A DNA stretch of 10,730 bases, taken from positions 1 through 10,730 of the forward strand of contig CAKNAD010000080.1 of the NCBI GenBank assembly GCA_929200515.1, written 5' to 3'. Position numbers and translations under genes: made by a program. The stretch is from Candidatus Gorgonimonas leptogorgiae (GTDB lineage Bacteria > Pseudomonadota > Gammaproteobacteria > Pseudomonadales > Endozoicomonadaceae). The notes below the pieces were generated by a model. It ran no database searches and was not told where the DNA came from. It worked only from the letters and a program-made list of their open reading frames with translations. Positions 1-7,994 of this stretch are shown in pieces; positions within the stretch are counted from its first letter, which is position 1, and each line of letters starts with the position of its first letter.

Positions 1-64
1 TTTACTCGTGACACGGAATTTGGAACACCCTCCTTACTCATGACACGGAATCTGGAACACCCTC
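1..64. repeat. Two tandem copies of a 32-bp repeat at the window edge
   Basis: Units at 1-32 and 33-64 agree at 29 of 32 positions. The shared core is GACACGGAAT, then TGGAACACCCTC. The second unit is 50% G+C, clearly richer than the AT-rich surroundings. No third unit follows base 64; whether the array continues to the left is not visible. Sub-terminal tandem repeats that bind transposase occur at the ends of some insertion sequences, so this may be the edge of a mobile element lying outside the window. That is inference: no transposase or paired inverted repeat is visible here. Confidence 0.75.
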
Positions 65-127
65 GGTTGTGTTGATACAATTTATCGGGTAACATCATAA
101 ACCCATTAGTTTGTACTTAGAAGTAAG

Positions 128-1357
128 TTACATACTACACATGCTTGAGGATGCTCCCGCTGCTGCCGTTTGAGTAAAAGATATATAATTGTTAGTTCTA
201 GATCTTCTAGAGCTTTTAGATCTTCTAGAGCTACAGTTATTTTTAGTAGTTGATTCTTTTTTCTTTATCTCTTCTAGTTTTTTCTTTTGTTCTTCTTGTG
301 TAATAAGTTCATCATGATATCTACTACCAATAGGCATAACATCACAATAATTGTATAGTGTAATTAAAGCATCATCATTCTTAAAACCTACAACAATATT
401 TTTATATGTGGATCTCATATTTGGAAATAATGTTACGAATATTTGAAACTCTGACTCTGATACTATAGACCATTGATTATCTTGCTTAGTTAACACTGAA
501 TAATAGGTTGAATAATTTGTATCATAAAATATAGCTATTTTATCGTCTGTTGAATTTATACATATACCTTTGATTTTATTTGCATTTTTAAATTCATACG
601 TCTTATTTATAGAAAAACACGAAGATTTTATCTGCATTGATTTTTTATCGGAGAAAATCAATGTTTTGCCATCATTGCTAAAAATAGGTAAACCTTTGCA
701 GTCATCATATGTACTAGTTATATTCCATTTATTATCAGATATAGTTAAAATATGTAACTTGTTATTATTTAATAAAACTCCAAGATTAGAATTGTTTTTA
801 TCGAAGTTAATATCATTTATTTGTATTTCACAATTAAAACTAGCCATATAATTAAATTTAAAATCATTGGTATTTTTCGTTATTTTTGCACTATAGATGG
901 TGTTATTAGTAAATCCAGCAAGTAACACACCACCTTTTATTCTACATAGTGTATAACGCTCAGCTACAAAAGGAGATAACACTTTTTTAGGTTTACTCAT
1001 ATGGGAAGAGTTATTATTTCCAAGGGCAAACTTATATAATTTAGCTGTATGTTTTTTTTCAACTAAACAATATAACTTATTACCTTCATCATTAAAAGTT
1101 ATATCATGTATTTTTATTTTAGAACATTTAATGCTACAAAAGTAATAAACTTTATCGCGCCTAGTTATATCGTAATTACGTTTTCCATCTTCATCGAAAT
1201 AACGTTTCGCATTAATATCAAGTATTTGTATACTTCTATCTAAATTAAACAATCCCGTTTTGGTCGTATAGGCTATATATTGATTACTTGAATTAACTTC
1301 AGATAAATCAGGAATTAATCCAGAAGAAGCAACATGTATAGGTTTTATTGTTTGCAT
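128..1357 (-). CDS. Hypothetical WD40-like/beta-propeller protein with Arg/Ser-rich C-terminal tail
   Basis: This is a complete 409-aa ORF, ATG at 1357-1355 and TAA at 130-128. The purine run AAAGAAAA just upstream could serve as a weak ribosome binding site. I do not recognise a specific family. Residues about 20-340 contain six or seven loosely repeating beta-rich blocks of the type 'hydrophobic strand, N/D-D-G/N turn, hydrophobic strand': about 25-50, 82-112, 138-160, 178-208, 222-248, 262-295 and 320-337. Examples are IFSNDGKTLIFSD and DITFNDEGNKLYCLV. This suggests a WD40-like propeller, although classic GH and WD dipeptides are absent. Residues 353-369 are a short charged helix (EEQKKKLEEIKKK), followed by SSRRSK/SSRRSR repeats (376-387) and a small-residue Ser/Ala/Gly tail. 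There is no signal peptide or membrane segment. It is probably a cytoplasmic or exported interaction protein. The ORF is certain, the fold moderate, the function unknown. Confidence 0.75.
   Translation of the reverse strand: MQTIKPIHVASSGLIPDLSEVNSSNQYIAYTTKTGLFNLDRSIQILDINAKRYFDEDGKRNYDITRRDKVYYFCSIKCSKIKIHDITFNDEGNKLYCLVEKKHTAKLYKFALGNNNSSHMSKPKKVLSPFVAERYTLCRIKGGVLLAGFTNNTIYSAKITKNTNDFKFNYMASFNCEIQINDINFDKNNSNLGVLLNNNKLHILTISDNKWNITSTYDDCKGLPIFSNDGKTLIFSDKKSMQIKSSCFSINKTYEFKNANKIKGICINSTDDKIAIFYDTNYSTYYSVLTKQDNQWSIVSESEFQIFVTLFPNMRSTYKNIVVGFKNDDALITLYNYCDVMPIGSRYHDELITQEEQKKKLEEIKKKESTTKNNCSSRRSKSSRRSRTNNYISFTQTAAAGASSSMCSM
197..232 (-). repeat. 18-bp tandem repeat encoding SSRRSK/SSRRSR
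   Basis: Units at 197-214 and 215-232 match at 17 of 18 positions, and the unit length keeps the reading frame of the propeller-like gene. They encode two hexapeptides of Ser/Arg type near the C-terminus. The unit includes palindromic AGATCT and TCTAGA. Copy number could change by slippage without a frameshift, altering the basic tail. Confidence 0.85.
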
Positions 1358-1705
1358 TTTATTTTCTTTATGATAATTAAAAGTTATGGTTATATACGAC
1401 GCAGATGAAAATGTTGAAAATTCGCATTTTTATATTTGATAGTTATGATAGCAGTACTAATAGTGCTAGTTTTTACTGAACAAAAACATATTGCGTAGAA
1501 TGTGTTTTATTTTAACAAAAAATAAAAGATTTACAATACAAAGTTAAAATTTGTACAAAAGACCGATCATCTATAAGACATCATAAATTTTTTCTTTAGA
1601 AAAAACTATTATTAATAACGTAGTTAGCTATGATTAAAAAGCACACTACTATCACAGTTTTACCTATGAAATAGACTCTCACAAGTGATTATATCTTTAA
1701 GGTGT
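1358..1705. other. 348-bp intergenic region: 3' flank of the 1084-aa ankyrin gene and 5' flank of the propeller gene
   Basis: No gene is seen here. Both neighbours are on the minus strand, so a terminator for the ankyrin gene and a promoter for the propeller gene are expected. Candidates are weak. Inverted repeat TACAAA/TTTGTA at 1537-1542 and 1550-1555 is followed on the minus strand by a T-rich stretch. A second pairing, AAAACATA (1483-1490) with TGTGTTTT (1501-1508), includes a wobble. A minus-strand -10-like TATATA (1391-1396) lies 16 bp from a poor -35 (1413-1418). Bases 1651-1690 align by eye with 5187-5226 (about 27 of 40 matches), which I read as the downstream flank of the duplicated ankyrin unit. 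Confidence 0.5.
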
Positions 1706-4700
1706 CTAGCTGTTCTTAATCTCTGTTAACTTAGCTAGTACTGCTAATATTATTTCTTTTGTAATTAAACTACTATTAATACTAAGTAGTATATTATTTT
1801 GTTGAGAGTTATTTTGCAGATATATATTTTCTAAAGTTTTTAGGCTTAAGTTGTCTAGTATGCAATTTACCACATCTAAATTATTAGAAGACATTGCCAG
1901 TGTTAATATATTATTATCATTTATATTTATTGTTAGTATTGTTTCTTCATTACATTTTACTAATAATTTTTTTATCCAGTCTGTCTTTTCAGCCAAAACA
2001 GCCAACATTAATAAGTTGTTTCCTGCTTCTGTGGTTTCTGCTAAAAAAGTCTCATTGAATAAATTTAATAAATTATCAGTTAATTCTATATCTTGTTTCA
2101 TTAGAGATATTAAAGTGTCTTTTGGGTGTAATTTAGGAGATTTTAGCATATCTATTTCATTGTAGTATGGTAAAAGTATAGGTATTATATCTTTTTTATT
2201 ATTTTTTAAGGCAAGACGAAGTGGTGTTATACTAGTATCTCCAATTGTAGCTGTTAACATTTGTTTATCACAGTATGGAAGAATCTCTTTGAGTACATCT
2301 AGGTTACCAGAATTTATAGCTTCATGTAATAAAGAAAATCCATTAGAGTTTTTCCCTTTAGGAAAATCTTTTTTATAGAATTCAAATAGCAAATTAAAAA
2401 ACTGCATTCTTAGGTTACTGTCTTTGATAAAAAAACAATAGGATAAGTTTGTCTCTATTTTTCCGCTACCTATATCTATAACAAATAATTTACGATCTTT
2501 ACAGTGATTAATTATAGATTGGGCACAACTATAGTTGTTTATTTTTATAGCAAGTGTCAAAACATTATGATTGTACATATTTGTTCTTGTTATATATTTA
2601 TCATCTATACCTTCCATAGATAAAAGTGTAGTCATAAAATTTTCATTTGCATGCATGCAAGCTATCATAAGAAGATTACTGCCACTACTCGAAACCATAG
2701 ATTTAATATCATTTATAGTTAATCTTTTCATTAATTGAGTTGCTATACCAAAGCCATTTGCTACCACACACATTAAAGCATTATAATCATATGATGTATA
2801 GCCAACTGTAGCTAGAATAATTTTTTCAGTCATACAAGGTGCTAATATTTCAAAAAATGTAGTATTGCCTGCATCAGCTGCATAAGATAAAGGTGTTATA
2901 CCATCGATATCTTTATTTATTAAATATTCTTGTATTTCTTTTTGAGATAATTTAGCTATTATTTTTTCCAATATTTGCTTGTCGCAACAAAACGCTGCGT
3001 AATGTAATATACTTCTGTTAACAAAGTCTTTAAAAGTTATAGATGAATTTGATAAAATTCTACCTAATAATTTACTTTGTTTATGAAAGCATAACAAACA
3101 AAGAAATTCTTCTTTGTTCGCTTTAAAATAATTCGTATGCAAAAATTTTGTTAATAAGATATCACTTTCAAAAATAGTATTTAATAAGCTAAAATTTTTC
3201 TGTTGCAAACACTGTTCAAATACTTGTTCAAATTTATCAATAAAACTGTCTTCTGTTGTAATAGATGCAACTAATTTTTTTAAATTATCCGTGCTAATAT
3301 TAGATAATAATGTATATAATAATCTTGGAAGAGTATCCTCTATAATTGCTTTTAGATTTATCTTACCTCTCCGTACCAATGAATTATATAGCTCATTATC
3401 AGAAATAAAACCCATCTTTATAAAAAAAATAGCACATTGAGCATTTGATTTATTGCCATATTGTATGTTTCTTATATATGATAAATCTATAGCATCTGAT
3501 ATTTTTTGTTTTACTGTTTCTGAGGATAATATTGAACTCAGAAGCTCTTTCATTACATATTTATTTTGTTTGAGGCAAGCTGTATTATTAATATCGTTAA
3601 AAAAAGCATAGATAATTTTTTCATCTGAATCTTTATTTTCTAGAGCTTGCATAATTATCGGAACTTTTAGCTCATCAGGAACTTTAGAAATAAGCGGAAT
3701 ATCCGTATCCACGAAACTATATAAATCGTCAACACTTATAGGTTTATCAACACCATTAGAATCAGTTTTATAAAAATATCCACTATTCAGGCTTTTTATA
3801 GAATAGCTCTCACCCTCTTTAGTAATAGTATTAAATTCTAAATCTTCATTAAAAGTGTCTTTTAACATATTATGAGGGAATTTATCTATATTAGTAGCAA
3901 TAAATTTATGTAAAGTATCTTTTATATTAGCAAAAGAATACTTGCCACCCTCAACTTTCGCTCCTTCAAGTATAGTGCTTATAGAAAATTTTTGACTAGC
4001 ATCTTGTATATTGAAGTATTTATTTATTAACGAACAAAAATAAAGATCAATTTTATCTGTATATTCTGCAGTAAGTTCAGATGAGGTTACCTCTCTAGTG
4101 TGCCATTCTGAAATTCCTGCAACCTCATCCATGATACTATTATAATCTTTAGAAAACATTTTAGTAATAAAAGTAATCATTTTGTATCTAGTAAGAGGAT
4201 AGTCTAACCTAGATAAAATACATTTTTTTTGATATCTAGTAAGATCTTTAGCTACCGCATCATATACCACAAATTGACTGTCTACATCCTCAGTTAAATT
4301 TAATTTATTATATGCTACTTCTATCATAGAATTAGTAACATGGATCTCATCTCCTATTAAATATCGTTCTAATATTTGTTCTTCCTGTAACACTGGAAGT
4401 AATTTATATACTTCATCTTTTATTAAGAGGTTACATTTTGAATATAATTCATGGTTTATATCCTGCTTGCTAGTTTCTTGTCTTTGCATATATTGATAAA
4501 CATCATATACTTTACCATTAAATCCTTGCAAGCATACCCCAAAACCATCAAATAATTGCGAATAGACAGTTATTTTTTTATCTTCATCATCACTTGTTCT
4601 TAAAAATTCTTCTATCTCTATAAGCGCTTGACGAATTGAAGTATAGCTAAAAAATAAATCCCTGTCTGTGCTACTAGATATATCTTCAATATCAATATCT

Positions 4701-4960
4701 GTTAACAATTTTTTAGTATATCCAATTAGAGGATCTAAGCCACAATGGTTGCATTCTGCTGCAAATGGCTGACAGGTTTCAGCTAACTGATCTAAAACAT
4801 ATAAATATTGTTGTTTTACGGTATTAAATAAACCGCTATTATCTATTAAAGCACGATAAGTTTTTATATATTCAGGTATTTCTATATACGTATTAGTTGT
4901 TAAGGCAGGAGTCTTAGGTCTATTTGCAAATGCTTGAGCTCTATCCGTGATTCTATCCAT
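1706..4960 (-). CDS. Large ankyrin-repeat protein (1084 aa), paralogue of the neighbouring 901-aa protein
   Basis: ATG at 4960-4958 and TAG at 1708-1706. An AGGA ribosome binding site lies about 7 bases upstream of the start, and the first 15 codons match the paralogue base for base. Residues 1-640 form an alpha-helix-rich region I do not recognise, opening MDRITDRAQAFANRP, with conserved blocks NTYIEIP, AAECNH, LIEIEEFLR, GVCLQGF and KVYDVYQYM. From about 645 to 1050 come roughly nine ankyrin-type repeats, including RSILHYAAFCC, DGITPLSYAADAGN, SNGFSLLHEAINSGN, GNNLLMLAV and NNILTLAMSSNNLDVV. Many are degenerate. There is no signal peptide or transmembrane helix. Ankyrin arrays bind proteins, and in host-associated bacteria such proteins are often type IV-secreted or otherwise exported effectors; here that is only inference. 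It has its own conserved promoter upstream. Compared with the 901-aa paralogue it carries about four or five more repeats (near residues 720-905). Confidence 0.9.
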   Translation of the reverse strand: MDRITDRAQAFANRPKTPALTTNTYIEIPEYIKTYRALIDNSGLFNTVKQQYLYVLDQLAETCQPFAAECNHCGLDPLIGYTKKLLTDIDIEDISSSTDRDLFFSYTSIRQALIEIEEFLRTSDDEDKKITVYSQLFDGFGVCLQGFNGKVYDVYQYMQRQETSKQDINHELYSKCNLLIKDEVYKLLPVLQEEQILERYLIGDEIHVTNSMIEVAYNKLNLTEDVDSQFVVYDAVAKDLTRYQKKCILSRLDYPLTRYKMITFITKMFSKDYNSIMDEVAGISEWHTREVTSSELTAEYTDKIDLYFCSLINKYFNIQDASQKFSISTILEGAKVEGGKYSFANIKDTLHKFIATNIDKFPHNMLKDTFNEDLEFNTITKEGESYSIKSLNSGYFYKTDSNGVDKPISVDDLYSFVDTDIPLISKVPDELKVPIIMQALENKDSDEKIIYAFFNDINNTACLKQNKYVMKELLSSILSSETVKQKISDAIDLSYIRNIQYGNKSNAQCAIFFIKMGFISDNELYNSLVRRGKINLKAIIEDTLPRLLYTLLSNISTDNLKKLVASITTEDSFIDKFEQVFEQCLQQKNFSLLNTIFESDILLTKFLHTNYFKANKEEFLCLLCFHKQSKLLGRILSNSSITFKDFVNRSILHYAAFCCDKQILEKIIAKLSQKEIQEYLINKDIDGITPLSYAADAGNTTFFEILAPCMTEKIILATVGYTSYDYNALMCVVANGFGIATQLMKRLTINDIKSMVSSSGSNLLMIACMHANENFMTTLLSMEGIDDKYITRTNMYNHNVLTLAIKINNYSCAQSIINHCKDRKLFVIDIGSGKIETNLSYCFFIKDSNLRMQFFNLLFEFYKKDFPKGKNSNGFSLLHEAINSGNLDVLKEILPYCDKQMLTATIGDTSITPLRLALKNNKKDIIPILLPYYNEIDMLKSPKLHPKDTLISLMKQDIELTDNLLNLFNETFLAETTEAGNNLLMLAVLAEKTDWIKKLLVKCNEETILTININDNNILTLAMSSNNLDVVNCILDNLSLKTLENIYLQNNSQQNNILLSINSSLITKEIILAVLAKLTEIKNS

Positions 4961-4995
4961 GATTACATCCTGTAAAAAAATAAATTAAAGTATCT

Positions 4996-5024
4996 ATTGT
5001 ACTATTTCAATAGAGAAAGCTCAA
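4996..5024 (-). promoter_or_regulatory. Sigma70-type promoter of the 1084-aa ankyrin gene
   Basis: Read on the minus strand: -35 TTGAGC (5024-5019), a 17-bp spacer, then -10 TACAAT (5001-4996). A transcript would start near 4989 and have a leader of about 30 bases with an AGGA site before the ATG. Both hexamers and the spacer length are kept in the paralogous promoter at 7966-7994, while the spacer itself has changed. This supports function. No start-site data are available. Confidence 0.6.
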
Positions 5025-5146
5025 GTTGTAAGTAAAGTAATGAATTCATAACTAAAATTATCAAAGATTAAACTAATAAGAAGATAATAATTTAATGGAT
5101 TATTGTACATCTTCGATAAATTATCTATAACGACTTAGAGAATTTA

Positions 5147-5184
5147 ACGAAATACAATAAGGGATATAATTTAGTAGAAATTAC
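5147..5184 (+). pseudogene. Remnant of the pilin gene 5' end (start lost, ACG)
   Basis: Bases 5147-5184 match the first 38 bases of the intact pilin gene (8117-8154) with two changes. One turns ATG into ACG at 5147-5149. The other turns codon 12 from CTT to ATT. The encoded stretch would be KYNKGYNLVEIT, so the prepilin peptidase motif is still readable. The Shine-Dalgarno TTGGAG has decayed to TTAGAG (5135-5140). After about 5184 the frame runs into unrelated sequence and overlaps the 3' end of the 901-aa ankyrin gene before stopping near 5280. It encodes no pilin body, lacks a start and is almost certainly non-functional. It marks the end of the duplicated segment. Confidence 0.88.
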
Positions 5185-5224
5185 ATGTAATAGCTTTACT
5201 TGTAGGATACACTCTTACAAATGG

Positions 5225-7930
5225 TTAATTACTATTATTAATACCTTCTATTTTAATATAAGCCTGTTTTATTTTTTGTGAAATTTCCGATGACGGCTTC
5301 TGTTGCAGTATATTTTCGACGCTATCTTTTTTAGAGCCACGTTGCAAATATAGCTTTTTGAAAGTTTCTGGGCTTAAATTGTCTAGTAGGCAATCTACCA
5401 TTTGCAAATTCTTAGAATTAACTGCCATCATTAAAATATTAGTATCAAACTCATCTCGGTGTAGTATTGCTTCTTCATTACATTTACCTAGTAACATTTT
5501 TATCCAGTCCAAGCGTTTATACTTAGTAGCGTACGTTAATAAATTGTTCCCCATAGCTGTAGTTTCATTCAAAAGTTTATCATCAAACATATCTAATAAC
5601 TTATCGTCGAATGGTGCTTTTACAACAAACATCAATGTTATTAAATCATCGGTTTCGGATAATCTACCAGGTTTTAACATATCCAATGTGTAATATGGAA
5701 TAAATATTGGTGTACATTCACGCATTTCAAAATAAACAAATTTAAGAAATGTTTTATTTGCTCTTCCAATTTTTTGCATCAGCATTTCTTTAGTGATGTA
5801 AGGTTTTAACACTTCAAAAAATGCCATGTTTTTTTCTCTAGCTGCATAGGCAAAAGGCGTTTCTTTATTTCTATCTTTAGATATTAAATATCCTTGTAAT
5901 TCTTCTGGATATAATTTAGACGTTATATTTTTTAACACTTGCTCGTCATGGCAAATTGTAGCATAGTGCAATATATTTATACTAGAAAAGTGTTTAATAT
6001 CTACAGTAGACTCTGATAAGATTTTACCTAATAATTTATCTTGTTTACTGCTAAATAAAATATCAATACAATCTTCAATATTAGTTTCAAACTCCTCAGA
6101 TATTAAGAAATTTTTAAATAGTTTATCATTCTCAAGAAGAGTATTTAACAGTAGAAAATTTTTATTTTTTATTGCTTGAATAATAACTGAGTTGAATTTA
6201 TCAAAAATTTTATTTTCTAGTGTAGATAAGGAAAATATTTGTTTTAACTCTTCAGTACTAATTTTACTAACAAACTTATACAACTGATCTTCTGTAGCTT
6301 CTGCGATATATGTTGCTATACTTACCAGCCCTCTTTTTATTAATACATTATATAGCTCACTATTAGAAATAAAACCTAAATCTATAAAAAATTTAGCACA
6401 TCTGAAATATGATTCTTCACCATATTCTCTTGCTGTTATATATGACAAAATTATAGCTTCTAATATTTTTTCTTGTAAATCTTCTGATGAAAGTATTGAA
6501 TCGCGAAACTCTTTCATGACATATTTGTTTGTTCTGAGAGCTTCGATATTATCTTCATTATTAAAAAAATTATAGATACCATCTACAGATGATTTTTTAT
6601 TTTTTAACGCTTGCATAACTACTGGAACTTTTAGTTTATTCTGAACTAGCTTAAGCGCTTTAAAACCATTTGTAGAAAAACAGCTTAAATCGTTAATATC
6701 TATAGGTTGAGCTGAACTAGTCGGTGATTTAGGATTAGTTTTATAAAAATATCCACTATTTATGGTTTGCATACTATAGATTGTAGAATCATCATGATGA
6801 ATATCAAAGCTGAAATACTTATCATGAAAAGTTTTATTCAACATATTATGAGGGAGGTTTTCTATGTTAGTAGCAATAAATTTATGCAAAGTATCTTTTA
6901 TATTGGCAAAAGAATAGAAATAATTTTCAGGATTTTCTTCTGCTATAGAACCAAAATCAAGTTTTAGGCTATCATCTTGTATATCGAAGTATTGATTTAT
7001 TAATGATAAAAAATAAATATCAAGGTTATTTGTGTTTTCGAAAGTAAATACAGTTGGATTTATATCTTTAGTGAGATCGTCATTTATTCCTATAACTTCC
7101 ATAACATCAATAAGCTTTTTATACCATATTTCAGTAAGAAAATCGCATATTTTGTATCTAGGTATAAAGTAATCTAACTTATAAAAAATATCTTGTTCTT
7201 GATCCACAGTAAGGTTTTTAGCTAGTGTATCATATGTCGATAATTGACTATCTGCATCCTTATTAAGATTGAATTTACTAAATCCTGTTTCTACTAAGCC
7301 ATTATAAATATGAACCTCATCTCCTATTCGATATTGTTCTAAGACTCCTTCTTCCTGCAACATTGGCAATAATTTATATGCTTGATCTTTTATTAATTCA
7401 TTACATTTTGAGTATAATTCACGGTTTATATCTTGCTTACTAGATGCTTGTCTTTCCATATATTGATAAACATCATATACTTTACTAGTAAACCCTTGCA
7501 AGCATACCCCAAAGGCATAATACAATTGCGAATATACAAGTATTTTTTTGTCTTGATCATCACTTGCTCTTAAAAATTCTTCTATCTCTATAAGAAATTG
7601 ACGAATTTTGGTATAGCAAAAAAATGAATTCCAATCTTTGCGATCAGACATACCTTCTACACCAATATTTATTAACTGTTCTTGGGTATCTTTAATTAAA
7701 AAACCTAAATTAAGATGATTACACTCTGCCGCTAATGGCCGGCAAGTTTTAGCTAGCTTATCTAAAACATCTAAGTATTGTTGCTGTACAGCATTAAATA
7801 AATAGCTATTATTTATTAAAGTGCGATAAGTTTTTATATATGAAGGTATTTCTATATATGTATTAGCTTCTGAGGTGGAAGCATTAGGTCTATTTGCAAA
7901 TGCTTGAGCTCTATCCGTGATTCTATCCAT
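5225..7930 (-). CDS. Ankyrin-repeat protein (901 aa), paralogue of the neighbouring 1084-aa protein
   Basis: ATG at 7930-7928 and TAA at 5227-5225, with an AGGA ribosome binding site about 7 bases before the start. The N-terminal 640 residues are collinear with the 1084-aa protein and keep NTYIEIP, YIKTYR, AAECNH, LIEIEEFLR, GVCLQGF, KVYDVYQYM, GYFYKT and NKYVMKE. The spacers between these blocks differ freely. The C-terminal part has about five ankyrin-type repeats, near residues 645-860: NILHYATICHDEQVL, ETPFAYAAREKNM, a degenerate one near 722, GNNLLTYATKYKRLDWI and TNILMMAVNSKNLQMV. The block from FFEVLKPYITKEML onward aligns with a later repeat of the longer protein (EILPYCDKQML), so about 183 residues of repeats are missing here or were gained there. 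No signal peptide or membrane segment is seen. It is divergent from the pilin gene. Function is unknown; a scaffold or effector role is inferred. Confidence 0.9.
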   Translation of the reverse strand: MDRITDRAQAFANRPNASTSEANTYIEIPSYIKTYRTLINNSYLFNAVQQQYLDVLDKLAKTCRPLAAECNHLNLGFLIKDTQEQLINIGVEGMSDRKDWNSFFCYTKIRQFLIEIEEFLRASDDQDKKILVYSQLYYAFGVCLQGFTSKVYDVYQYMERQASSKQDINRELYSKCNELIKDQAYKLLPMLQEEGVLEQYRIGDEVHIYNGLVETGFSKFNLNKDADSQLSTYDTLAKNLTVDQEQDIFYKLDYFIPRYKICDFLTEIWYKKLIDVMEVIGINDDLTKDINPTVFTFENTNNLDIYFLSLINQYFDIQDDSLKLDFGSIAEENPENYFYSFANIKDTLHKFIATNIENLPHNMLNKTFHDKYFSFDIHHDDSTIYSMQTINSGYFYKTNPKSPTSSAQPIDINDLSCFSTNGFKALKLVQNKLKVPVVMQALKNKKSSVDGIYNFFNNEDNIEALRTNKYVMKEFRDSILSSEDLQEKILEAIILSYITAREYGEESYFRCAKFFIDLGFISNSELYNVLIKRGLVSIATYIAEATEDQLYKFVSKISTEELKQIFSLSTLENKIFDKFNSVIIQAIKNKNFLLLNTLLENDKLFKNFLISEEFETNIEDCIDILFSSKQDKLLGKILSESTVDIKHFSSINILHYATICHDEQVLKNITSKLYPEELQGYLISKDRNKETPFAYAAREKNMAFFEVLKPYITKEMLMQKIGRANKTFLKFVYFEMRECTPIFIPYYTLDMLKPGRLSETDDLITLMFVVKAPFDDKLLDMFDDKLLNETTAMGNNLLTYATKYKRLDWIKMLLGKCNEEAILHRDEFDTNILMMAVNSKNLQMVDCLLDNLSPETFKKLYLQRGSKKDSVENILQQKPSSEISQKIKQAYIKIEGINNSN

Positions 7931-7965
7931 GATTACATCCTATAAAAAAACAAATTAAAGTATCT

Positions 7966-7994
7966 ATTGTACTACTTAAATAGAAAAAGCTCAA
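7966..7994 (-). promoter_or_regulatory. Sigma70-type promoter of the 901-aa ankyrin gene
   Basis: On the minus strand: -35 TTGAGC (7994-7989), a 17-bp spacer, then -10 TACAAT (7971-7966). A start site near 7959 would give a leader of about 28 bases carrying AGGA before the ATG. The promoter hexamers are identical to those of the paralogue. Three substitutions fall inside the 17-bp spacer and five more in the 10 bp beyond the -35, so the hexamers have been kept while their surroundings changed. Confidence 0.6.

Larger units (their letters stand above)
4961..5184. repeat. Direct repeat copy A: upstream region of the 1084-aa ankyrin gene plus pilin start fragment
   Basis: This segment aligns without gaps to 7931-8154 at a constant offset of 2970 bp, with 16 mismatches in 224 positions by hand count (about 93% identity). 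It contains the ankyrin promoter, the 5' untranslated region and the first codons of a pilin gene. The match continues leftwards into the ankyrin coding region, through codon 15 without a mismatch, and then falls to about 80% over the next 100 bases or so. Similarity to the pilin side stops near 5184, where sequence resembling the ankyrin downstream flank begins. That point is the probable duplication junction. Confidence 0.92.

Noticed and set aside
197..232. Tandem repeat as a CRISPR or regulatory array
   Set aside because: There are only two adjacent units with no spacers, in frame within a coding region, so it is a protein-level repeat.
570..851. Plus-strand ORF of 93 codons inside the propeller-like gene
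   Set aside because: It lies wholly within the opposite-strand gene, has no ribosome binding site or recognisable domain, and is expected by chance in AT-rich DNA.
1450..1474. AGC...GCT hairpin followed by T residues, as a plus-strand terminator
   Set aside because: The stem is short and interrupted, and no plus-strand gene lies upstream that would need it.
1851..2165. Plus-strand ORFs inside the ankyrin genes (also 5358-5693 and 6767-6967)
   Set aside because: They are antisense shadows. The hydrophobic or Ser-rich translations follow from the complementary Asn/Leu/Lys-rich ankyrin codons, and the two copies are not conserved as proteins.
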